Shown here piece after piece: positions 1 to 5,078 of a stretch of DNA of 5,078 nucleotides. Under the pieces are notes generated by a model. The model was given only the letters and a program-made list of their open reading frames with translations. It did no database searches and was not told the origin of the DNA. The stretch spans positions 1 to 5,078 of the forward strand of contig USJM01000144.1 of the NCBI GenBank assembly GCA_900555005.1, written 5' to 3'. The number at the start of each line of letters is the position of its first letter. Positions within the stretch are counted from its first letter, which is position 1. The position numbers were made by a program, and so were the translations under genes. This DNA comes from an uncultured Lachnospiraceae bacterium (GTDB taxonomy: Bacteria; Bacillota_A; Clostridia; Lachnospirales; Lachnospiraceae).

Positions 1-44
1 ACCGGAGGGGGCGGAGGGCGGTGTCCCCCCCGGGGGGGGCGAGT
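1..44. repeat. G-rich low-complexity tract with adjoining C7 and G8 runs
   Basis: Positions 4-21 are almost pure G with short interruptions (G runs at 7-11, 13-14, 16-18 and 20-21). Seven C (25-31) and then eight G (32-39) follow directly, so the last part is self-complementary. The tract begins a few bases past the stop codon of the neighbouring exported-protein gene. In another minus-strand frame it is open to the window edge and would encode a Pro/Gly linker (SPPPGGTPPSAPSG). It could therefore be coding sequence beyond a frameshift. It has no loop and no U-tract, so it is not a normal terminator. Runs this long are prone to slippage in cells and to length errors in sequencing. Confidence 0.6.
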
Positions 45-644
45 TTACGGTAAAGAAGCTGCAGCTTCTGCCGCCTTGTTGGAAACGCTGCTTTCAGCCT
101 CGTTCAGCGCTTCTGCACCTTCCTCTGCGACACCGTCCTGGACACCATCCGTATTTCCTGCACCGGCATCTCCAATGAGCGTACCTGCGACGGGCGCCGC
201 ATCTCCACTCTGCGGTGCTGACGCAGTTGCCGCGCCACCATCCGATAAAATCACCCCGTCCTCAGCAGCGCCCGTTTCCACCGGCAGTGTATTCTCTGCA
301 GGCGCATTGACGACAGATGGCTCCTCTGCCTTCACTGCTTCAGCGCTATTCTCTGCTGCCGGCATTTCGGCAGCCTGCGCTGCCTCTGCAGTGTTCTGCT
401 GCGCATCAGCCTGCTTAGCGATCTGCCCGTCCCCGCCCGTACTGTTCTCCATGCTTTGCACAGCATTTGCGGACACTTCTTCCGACATAACAGGCACTGG
501 ATTCGAGAATACGGTTGTCGTGAAGATAGCTGCCACAAGGTTCAGTGCCAGAAAAATTCGCTTTGTGTTTGTTCTCTTCTTCTTTTTTATGTTGCTTCTC
601 TTATCCAGCTTTCCGTGAATATTGCTGTTCAGATCTGTTTCCAT
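45..644 (-). CDS. Exported Ala/Glu/Gly-rich low-complexity protein, probably the N-terminal part of a larger surface protein
   Basis: The 199-residue product starts at ATG 644 behind AAGGGAG, 10 bases upstream, a good ribosome binding site. Residues 15-29 are rich in Lys and Arg. Residues 30-46 (IFLALNLVAAIFTTTVF) form the hydrophobic core of a signal peptide. ANA at 59-61 is a possible signal peptidase site. The rest is an acidic, unstructured stretch of Ala, Glu, Gly, Ser and Val with no Cys or Trp and no recognisable domain or LPXTG motif. The gene lies about 35 bases after the restored end of the signal peptidase gene and is probably cotranscribed with it, so it is a likely substrate. The TAA stop may be artificial: adding one T to the TCTTTACC run just before it continues the protein as AASFTVNSPPPGG to the window edge. 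I do not recognise a family, and the function is unknown beyond export. Confidence 0.7.
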   Translation of the reverse strand: METDLNSNIHGKLDKRSNIKKKKRTNTKRIFLALNLVAAIFTTTVFSNPVPVMSEEVSANAVQSMENSTGGDGQIAKQADAQQNTAEAAQAAEMPAAENSAEAVKAEEPSVVNAPAENTLPVETGAAEDGVILSDGGAATASAPQSGDAAPVAGTLIGDAGAGNTDGVQDGVAEEGAEALNEAESSVSNKAAEAAASLP

Positions 645-679
645 TAACTTCGCACTCCCTTGTGATTAACAAATCTCCG

Positions 680-1292
680 TTATTTCACCAGTCCAAATCG
701 TCTGAGCGGCCACACCCGCAGGAGAATTCGGCCTGCCATCCGATCCTGGCCGATACATCCAATTTGTGAATGCGGGAATCCATCGAGGTCTCCCGGTGAT
801 CCCCCATAAGAAAATATCTGCCCCTCGGAACCTGGTACGGATAGGTAAGATCTGTTGTATTGCCCTTGCTTCTGGATGTCAGGTATGGCTCATCAAGCGC
901 CCTCCCATTGACAGTCACATTCCCGGCGTCATCGATATCCACCTGATCACCCGGCCCCGCAATCACCCGCTTGACCAGAATTTTGTTGTTAAAGTAAAAT
1001 GCTGCAAGCTCGCCCTGGTGAACGCTGCCAGTTTTCATTGCGACGACAACATCTCCTTCCTGGAGCGTCGGCGACATCGAAGTCCCATAAATCCGGAGAA
1101 TTGGAAGAAATCCGCCGCAATCAGTGCAGCAGCTGCTGCCACTGTGAGGATTATTAGAATGACTCTGCAAAGGACTCTCCCCTGCTTGGCGGTTACTCCC
1201 TCGGATTTGTCTATCCTGTTGTCAGTAGAATGATCTGTTTCTTTCATGCCTCGGTAATCCGTGTGAAATATCTGAACGCCCGGTTTCATCAT
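680..1292 (-). pseudogene. Type I signal peptidase, reading frame broken by two single-base gaps
   Basis: This is a membrane serine protease (family S26) that removes signal peptides on the outer face of the membrane. Frame 1 from ATG 1292 (or the Met at 1247) gives a charged N-terminus and one membrane span (VILIILTVAAAAALIAA). The catalytic part is in a second frame: box B GTSMSPTLQEGD with Ser at 1078-1080, box D VKRVIAGPGD with Lys at 970-972, and box E GDHRETSMDSR. The expected C-terminus (GCIGQDRMAGRILLRVWPL, ending at TAA 680) is in a third frame. One base added near 1103-1107 gives AADFFPILRIYG, and one added near 761-765 gives HKIGCIGQ. The restored protein has 204 residues (189 from 1247), normal for the short Gram-positive form. 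GGGAG abuts ATG 1292, so the start is uncertain. As read, no frame carries both the membrane anchor and the active site. Confidence 0.9.
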
Positions 1293-1317
1293 CTCCCAGG
1301 TTATAAAAAACGATTAC

Positions 1318-1347
1318 ATTCTACCCTCCCCCTTTTTGCTACGGCAA
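1318..1347 (-). promoter_or_regulatory. Candidate promoter of the signal peptidase / exported-protein pair
   Basis: On the minus strand, TTGCCG (1342-1347) is followed after 18 bases by TAGAAT (1318-1323). These match the housekeeping boxes at 4 of 6 and 5 of 6 positions. The start of transcription would fall near 1311, about 20 bases before ATG 1292. The spacer is unusual in holding A5G5AG3. A similar element lies about 145 bases upstream. Confidence 0.45.
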
Positions 1348-1378
1348 TTGTGAAACTGTATATTTTTTTAGCACAATT
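1346..1378. promoter_or_regulatory. Inverted repeat AATTGTG / CACAATT upstream of the signal peptidase gene
   Basis: AATTGTG (1346-1352) and its exact complement CACAATT (1372-1378) are 19 bases apart, with half-site centres about 26 bp apart, roughly two and a half helical turns. The repeat overlaps the -35 box of the candidate promoter, a position suited to a repressor or activator. It may be a chance match in A+T-rich DNA, and no regulator can be named. Confidence 0.25.
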
Positions 1379-1389
1379 TTGTTGTTAAT

Positions 1390-1407
1390 AACGAAACCGT
1401 TTTCGTT
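1390..1407. promoter_or_regulatory. LacI/CcpA-type palindromic operator
   Basis: The 18-bp site AACGAAACCGTTTTCGTT has perfect 7-bp arms (AACGAAA / TTTCGTT) around a four-base centre containing the CG step typical of LacI/GalR-family operators. It resembles the catabolite-response element consensus (TGAAANCGNTTNCA) except for C and G in place of the outer T and A. It lies about 45 bp upstream of the candidate -35 box at 1342-1347. Control by a LacI-family regulator, or loosely by CcpA, is inferred from the shape of the site only. Confidence 0.45.
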
Positions 1408-1454
1408 GACTTATTTATTCTATTTCAAATACTAATTTATTTGTCATATTCAAC

Positions 1455-1496
1455 AAAACGATTGTAATTATTACCCCCTTTTCAAGAGCATAACAA
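1455..1496 (-). promoter_or_regulatory. Upstream promoter-like element resembling the one at 1318-1347
   Basis: On the minus strand, TTGTTA (1491-1496), a 17-base spacer and TAATAA (1468-1473) form a weak promoter. As in the proximal element, a run of AAAAGGGGG (1474-1482) directly precedes the -10 box and the identical 9-mer AATCGTTTT (1455-1463) follows it. No reading frame follows before the proximal element, so it would make a longer leader for the signal peptidase gene or act only as a binding site. Confidence 0.3.
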
Positions 1497-1523
1497 CAGT
1501 ATGATTTTACTTAAAAATAAAAC

Positions 1524-1572
1524 AAAAAAGCTCTGAAATACTGACAGCACATGCCGGCAGTATCTCAGAGCT
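1524..1572 (-). terminator. Second rho-independent terminator, downstream of tRNA-Gly
   Basis: Arms 1529-1543 and 1558-1572 pair over 15 positions (AGCTCTGA.ATACTG). On the plus strand one pair is an A/C mismatch, but in minus-strand RNA it becomes a G-U pair. A run of U, from the A's at 1524-1529, with further U-rich sequence beyond, follows the stem. Both details assign it to minus-strand transcription. It lies about 45 bases past the first terminator and separates the tRNA unit from the signal peptidase promoter region. Confidence 0.85.
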
Positions 1573-1617
1573 CACTTGTATCGTCTCATCGACAGATCAA
1601 CACAACATTCGTTGCAT

Positions 1618-1656
1618 AAAAAAATCCAGATACATGTATAATCACATGCATCTGGA
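1618..1656 (-). terminator. Rho-independent terminator of tRNA-Gly
   Basis: Arms TCCAGATACATGT (1625-1637) and ACATGCATCTGGA (1644-1656) form a 13-bp stem with a six-base loop. In minus-strand RNA the single A/C mismatch becomes a G-U pair. Seven U (A's at 1618-1624) follow the stem at once. It starts 10 bases after the 3' end of the tRNA. Confidence 0.92.
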
Positions 1657-1665
1657 ACTCTCATC

Positions 1666-1737
1666 AGCGCGAAACGGGATTCGAACCCGCGACCTTCGCC
1701 TTGGCAAGGCGACGCTCCACCTCTGAGCCATTCGCGC
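1666..1737 (-). tRNA. tRNA-Gly, anticodon GCC
   Basis: The 72-base gene folds into a full cloverleaf. The acceptor stem is GCGCGAA / TTCGCGC, the D stem GCTC / GAGC, and the anticodon stem TCGCC / GGCGA around loop TTGCCAA. The T stem is GCGGG / CCCGT, with one G-U pair, around TTCGAAT. The anticodon GCC (plus-strand 1703-1705) reads GGC and GGU codons. The discriminator base is U, as usual for bacterial tRNA-Gly. The 3' CCA is not encoded (TGATGA follows) and must be added by the CCA-adding enzyme. It has its own promoter and terminator, so it is a complete single-gene unit. Confidence 0.98.
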
Positions 1738-1791
1738 ACATCCTGTCATCTTGAAGCTTTTGTTTTTCACTCGCTCTTGACGACAAAATGA

Positions 1792-1820
1792 ATGATACTA
1801 CTTCTTCTCCTGCTTGTCAA
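1792..1820 (-). promoter_or_regulatory. Housekeeping promoter of tRNA-Gly
   Basis: Minus-strand TTGACA (1815-1820), a perfect -35 box, lies exactly 17 bases from TATCAT (1792-1797), a 5 of 6 match to the -10 box. Transcription would start near 1785, giving a 5' leader of about 48 bases for RNase P to remove. This is the best promoter in the window and fits the high expression expected of a tRNA. It begins about 60 bases after the stop of the methyltransferase gene. Confidence 0.85.
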
Positions 1821-1880
1821 CCATATTATTGTTCGACTTTTTGGAAATATTTGAACTATTTACGGTCATCAGCCCTTCCG

Positions 1881-2849
1881 TCAAGTTCTACGGTACCGGA
1901 AGATGAACTCCGTCGTGCCGAGGCGCTCATTCAGCAGGTATTTTTGAAGAAGTCTGTAGTCCTGTCCCTCCTGCCGCGCTTCTAAGACGGCTTCTTCCAG
2001 CGTCCTCGGGCTTCTGGTTATGACCACCACAACGGCCTCCTCCGCAAGAAGCGCAGCTGCCTTGCGCAGAAAACGCTCCTCGAAGGGTGCGCTGCCCGCA
2101 TCCTCTTCGATCCTGCTTCCCTCCTGGGGAAGCTCTGTGATCAGCTCATCAAATGCATACGCATGTGTAAAATCGAAGAAATTGCGGTTGATATAGTTGA
2201 TGTGTCCGATCGTACCGGTATTGACGCGCGCCTTCTCGATGGCCTCCCCGAAGGTATCGATCCCGTAGCAGGTTCCTGAAGGCAGGATCAGTTCCCGCTC
2301 GATCAGCAGCGTCCCGGTCCCGCAGAACGGATCGAGAACCTGTGCGTCCTCTTTCAGGTACGGCCGCGCAAGTCTCAGGACAAGGGCGGCATTGACCGGT
2401 GACATGCTCTGGGCTGTGGATGCCTTCCGGTAGGCAAACCGCCTGTCCTTCAGCGTGAAAAGCTTCAGCATCGGCGCCAGCGTGCCATCTGAACGTTCAA
2501 TCAGGCGCAGCTCGACCTCATAGTCGGTGTCATTGTTCTGGATTTTACCTCTTTCAAGCATGTCAAGCCGCGCCGTCAGCCCCCGGATAAAGCTCCCCCG
2601 TTTCTCCATCAGAGCGCGTTTTCCCTTCAGTTCTATGCGGTAGCGGTATGGTCCCTCCTCTCCTCCATGGAGGTACTTGAGATAGCCATAGACCTTCATC
2701 TCATGAAGGCACTCAGCTGCCTCCCGCTCCTGCGCAGGGACTGGCCGCGCCCCTGGGATCGGGAACAGCATCTCTGACCAGGTTCTGACCTGCATCAGCT
2801 CATCCAGGCTCCCGTCTTTGACAAAGACACCGCCCTTCAGCATTCGCAC
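1881..2849 (-). CDS. SAM-dependent methyltransferase segment (UPF0020/TRM11-like), C-terminal part of a HEAT-repeat/methyltransferase protein
   Basis: The 322-residue frame can start at GTG 2849, but that is probably not the true start: similar-looking sequence (GIGDGEQIQKGSVRM) continues in frame upstream. Residues 1-140 form an N-terminal module with TWSEMLFP and FAYRK. Residues 150-320 are a Rossmann-fold methyltransferase. Motif I is VLDPFCGTGTLLIE (171-184), the SAM-binding loop. GIDTFGEAIEKAR (196-208) is the acidic-loop region that contacts the SAM ribose. The position of the catalytic (N/D)PPY motif reads ELPQ (239-242). The architecture recalls RlmL/Trm11-type enzymes that methylate guanine N2 in RNA, but the ELPQ variant leaves substrate and activity open. 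It overlaps the HEAT segment by 13 bases and is probably one gene with it, interrupted by a missing base near 2885-2915. There is no clear terminator after the stop. Confidence 0.85.
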   Translation of the reverse strand: MRMLKGGVFVKDGSLDELMQVRTWSEMLFPIPGARPVPAQEREAAECLHEMKVYGYLKYLHGGEEGPYRYRIELKGKRALMEKRGSFIRGLTARLDMLERGKIQNNDTDYEVELRLIERSDGTLAPMLKLFTLKDRRFAYRKASTAQSMSPVNAALVLRLARPYLKEDAQVLDPFCGTGTLLIERELILPSGTCYGIDTFGEAIEKARVNTGTIGHINYINRNFFDFTHAYAFDELITELPQEGSRIEEDAGSAPFEERFLRKAAALLAEEAVVVVITRSPRTLEEAVLEARQEGQDYRLLQKYLLNERLGTTEFIFRYRRT

Positions 2850-3439
2850 ACTGCCCTTTTGAATCTGCTCGCCGTCGCCGATACCTGGCAGCGGATGCAG
2901 ACTAATAGAAGCTCCGGCGCCGGGTCTGTCTTCGCATATGTATGGTGCTTCTTCTCTCCCGCGTGTTCGATCATCCTGCGGATCTGACTGGCCTCCCCCG
3001 CAAGGTGCTTGTTGTTATCCCAGAGGCTGTGTTCCTGGCCGTCCTGATTGTGGTCATCTGCCTGCCCCTCTCCTGCCTCAATCTCCGCTAGACGCGCCCT
3101 AAGCTGCGGCAGAAAGGGCCTGTAGTCCAGATGCTCGACCGCCTTCAGGTAATCCTCGCGCACAAAGAGCGTCTTCTCCGTGCGCCAGGCCTCCATGATC
3201 GGCGCAAGGACATCCTCGTTCTCGGTCTGGCCGAGGATCAGCGCCGCATTCCGGCGGGTCTTCGGATCCGGGTCCCCGAGAAGGCCCGAAAGGACAGAAA
3301 AATCGCCTCCGAGCAGAACCATAAACTTCCGCCGGAGGCTCTCGTCCCTGATCATCTGACGCACAAAGATCAGGCTCTGCCGAACCTCATCTCCGCGGGT
3401 GATATTGTCATAGAGTTGCTTCAGACTGTTCTCAGCCAT
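2837..3439 (-). CDS. HEAT-repeat segment, N-terminal part of the same HEAT-repeat/methyltransferase protein
   Basis: I place the start at ATG 3439 (MAENSLKQLYDN), which has GGAAAGGGA about 4 bases upstream. The frame is open to ATG 3508, but the extra 23 residues are Gly/Pro/Arg-rich and look non-coding. From 3439 the product has 200 residues. Residues 1-50 are helical. A HEAT-like pair of helices (VLSGLLGDPDPKTRRNAALI and the following ENEDVLAPIMEAW) covers about 49-85, and more helices run to about 115. Such repeats usually bind protein or nucleic acid. From about residue 182 the frame changes character (IRCQVSATASRFKRAVCEC, Cys/Arg-rich) and stops at TGA 2837, while the methyltransferase frame begins to read sensibly. 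One added base, for example VCIPLPGIGDGEQ, joins the two into about 519 residues. Separate translationally coupled genes are possible but less likely. Confidence 0.75.
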   Translation of the reverse strand: MAENSLKQLYDNITRGDEVRQSLIFVRQMIRDESLRRKFMVLLGGDFSVLSGLLGDPDPKTRRNAALILGQTENEDVLAPIMEAWRTEKTLFVREDYLKAVEHLDYRPFLPQLRARLAEIEAGEGQADDHNQDGQEHSLWDNNKHLAGEASQIRRMIEHAGEKKHHTYAKTDPAPELLLVCIRCQVSATASRFKRAVCEC

Positions 3440-3577
3440 ATATCCCTTTCCCGGCCTTATCGGGCTTCCCCGGCCCTCCCGGGCCATTGCCGGATCGCCT
3501 CCGGTCATGCCCGCCCTTGCTCGGTCTGATCCGGTCCAATCCCGCGGATTTCCAGCCTTCCCTGCAAATTCTCACCG

Positions 3578-3612
3578 TTTCCGGCAGTGTGTATCACACG
3601 CACTGCCGGAAA
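3578..3612 (-). terminator. Strong intergenic hairpin after the amidase gene (terminator or mRNA 3' stabiliser)
   Basis: TTTCCGGCAGTG (3578-3589) and CACTGCCGGAAA (3601-3612) pair perfectly over 12 bp around an 11-base loop that can pair a little further. It begins 12 bases past the amidase stop. Neither strand has a U-tract after the stem, so it is not a classical intrinsic terminator. It could protect the mRNA end or weaken read-through into the next gene. The 140 bases from here to the start at 3439 are G+C-rich with several short CCGG-containing hairpins, and I see no convincing promoter there. Confidence 0.5.
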
Positions 3613-3624
3613 TCATTCTCCTCC

Positions 3625-4572
3625 TCAGCCCTCATCTGCCTTGGACTGGAACTCTTCTGCCTTTTTCTTCAGCGCATCCCACAGGCCGCTGTCAGAGGTC
3701 TCCGCCTCGATCTCTGTCTCCGTCCCGATTGAGTCAAGATATTCCTTCAGAACATCCTTCTCCGTCTGCCTGGAGAGCTCGGAGATCTTTTCACTCCTGG
3801 CATCATCGCACTCCTGCCGGTACGTCATGACGTCATCCTTGAACTTTTCCCAGTCATCCGGGTGCTCAACAAACCACTTCGGACAGTCCTTTCCCGTCAC
3901 ATCATAATGACGGATGATATCGTCACGCCCCAGTCCGTACTTTTCGGTCAGGTATGCGACAAGGTGAACATCCGACCAGTAGGTGGAGTCATTGAACTTA
4001 CCGGTCGTGTCCTCATGGCAGTTCTCGATCGAAATCGAGTAGTAGTTCGCCTTGTTGGATGCCCAGGCGACTTCCCCGTCCGGAACGCACTGGATGATCT
4101 CACCCTTCAGACCGATGACGTAGTTGGCGCTCATGTAGGTATCCTGGAGATCCTTGAGGCTCTCAAAGTAATCATGATTCTCCTGCGCCGTCGTCTTCGG
4201 ATTGCCCAGGTAGTGGACGACAATCTTTTTGATTCCTTCCGTCGGAATCCCCGGCCTGGACCAGTCGTTGATGTCCAGAAGCTGCACATCGATATCCGGT
4301 TTCGGGACAGCCGGCCCCAGCCCGGCGGCCAGAGACGCCTCCGTCTGGTACGGAATCTTTGGCTTTTTCGCAAGCAGCTCCTCCACCTGAGGATCCTCCT
4401 TTGGAAGAAGGATGTAGAGCAGCCCTCCGATGAGCGCTACGATCTCAAAGAAGACGATCCAGAAGATCAGTCTTCCGGCCTTTCGCTTCCTTTTTCGCCC
4501 GTTATTCGGTTGTTCATCCTCATAGCGATATTCATCATCGCCGTCCGTCTGGTACCAGTCGTCTCGTTTCAT
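3625..4572 (-). CDS. Membrane-anchored N-acetylmuramoyl-L-alanine amidase (Amidase_2/PGRP domain)
   Basis: This is a zinc amidase that cuts the bond between N-acetylmuramic acid and the stem peptide in peptidoglycan. The protein has 315 residues. It has a charged cytoplasmic tail (1-33), one membrane span (about 35-56) after the basic stretch RKRKRKAGR, and a short linker. The Amidase_2 domain covers about 98-245. The zinc ligands of this family are visible: His120 in IVVHYLGNP, His222 in IIRHYDVTGKDCP, and Cys230. Lys228 matches the T7 lysozyme active-site Lys, and Tyr151 (ANYVIG) its catalytic Tyr. Residues 250-315 form a charged, probably coiled helix ending in KKKAEEFQSKADEG. The predicted topology puts the enzyme outside, against the wall, with a role in wall turnover or cell separation. 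It starts 21 bases after the guaB stop behind CAGGACGG, so the two are probably cotranscribed. The frame is intact. Confidence 0.92.
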   Translation of the reverse strand: MKRDDWYQTDGDDEYRYEDEQPNNGRKRKRKAGRLIFWIVFFEIVALIGGLLYILLPKEDPQVEELLAKKPKIPYQTEASLAAGLGPAVPKPDIDVQLLDINDWSRPGIPTEGIKKIVVHYLGNPKTTAQENHDYFESLKDLQDTYMSANYVIGLKGEIIQCVPDGEVAWASNKANYYSISIENCHEDTTGKFNDSTYWSDVHLVAYLTEKYGLGRDDIIRHYDVTGKDCPKWFVEHPDDWEKFKDDVMTYRQECDDARSEKISELSRQTEKDVLKEYLDSIGTETEIEAETSDSGLWDALKKKAEEFQSKADEG

Positions 4573-4593
4573 CCGTCCTGTCCGTAACCGAGC

Positions 4594-5078
<485 letters not shown>

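Noticed and set aside
76..618. Long open frame of 180 codons on the plus strand opposite the exported protein
   Set aside because: It is a shadow of Ala/Glu-rich codons on the minus strand. It gives a Ser/Ala/Cys-rich sequence with no domain, while the opposite frame has a signal peptide and a good ribosome binding site.
1100..1112. Programmed -1 frameshifting in the signal peptidase
   Set aside because: The overlap (GAT TTC TTC CAA) has no X XXY YYZ slippery heptamer in the right phase, and a second break in the same gene makes programmed shifting unlikely.
1406..1436. Plus-strand promoter TTGACT next to the palindrome
   Set aside because: The -10 candidates (ATACTA, TACTAA) are poor and no plus-strand gene follows.
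1666..1737. tRNA-Gly as the attachment site of an integrated element
   Set aside because: There is no integrase and no repeat of the tRNA 3' end in the window. The tRNA is followed at once by its own terminator.
1788..1985. Small plus-strand open frame of 65 codons
   Set aside because: It overlaps the tRNA promoter and the methyltransferase 3' end on the other strand, with no ribosome binding site or recognisable product.
3440..3508. Extension of the HEAT segment to ATG 3508
   Set aside because: The 23 extra residues are Gly/Pro/Arg-rich and correspond to a G+C-rich hairpin-forming leader. ATG 3439 has a better ribosome binding site.
3131..3529. Plus-strand open frame opposite the HEAT segment
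   Set aside because: It has no domain and lies wholly opposite a recognisable HEAT-type helix pattern.
3862..4587. Plus-strand open frame of 241 codons opposite the amidase
   Set aside because: The minus-strand frame has clear Amidase_2 zinc ligands and a membrane anchor. The plus frame is Arg/Leu/Val-rich with no recognisable domain.

Overview
The window reads as chromosomal DNA of a Gram-positive anaerobe of the class Clostridia, most likely a Lachnospiraceae-type gut bacterium. The reasons are a short single-span type I signal peptidase of the clostridial kind, a HEAT-repeat/methyltransferase fusion that I recall from that group, a membrane-anchored Amidase_2 protein, and G+C-rich genes separated by A+T-rich spacers. 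The assignment is an inference from protein style, not from a search. Every gene I can support is on the minus strand, so transcription runs from high to low coordinates.

Right part (5078 to 3578): the 3' third of guaB (IMP dehydrogenase) enters from the window edge. Only 21 bases later comes a gene for a membrane-anchored N-acetylmuramoyl-L-alanine amidase, which ends just before a strong 12-bp hairpin. Both frames are intact.

Middle (3439 to 1881): a HEAT-repeat segment followed by a Rossmann-fold SAM methyltransferase. They are probably one protein of about 519 residues, split here by a missing base near 2885-2915. Next is a complete tRNA unit: a near-consensus promoter (TTGACA, 17 bp, TATCAT), tRNA-Gly(GCC), then a U-tract terminator. 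A second U-tract terminator follows about 45 bases later.

Left part (about 1500 to 1): an A+T-rich spacer holds two similar promoter-like elements flanking a LacI/CcpA-type palindrome. It leads into a type I signal peptidase gene and an exported Ala/Glu/Gly-rich protein. The pair looks like a dedicated signal peptidase with a surface-protein partner, as in many Gram-positive pilus or surface-protein loci. The rest of that locus lies beyond the left edge.

The most notable result is that three frame breaks, and probably a fourth, lie in the left 3.4 kb. All go the same way: one base is missing each time, usually next to a short homopolymer. Restoring one base at each place rebuilds recognisable protein sequence. 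This fits uncorrected single-base deletions in the assembly better than real gene decay, but the sequence alone cannot settle it. I did not find a convincing new defence or mobile system.
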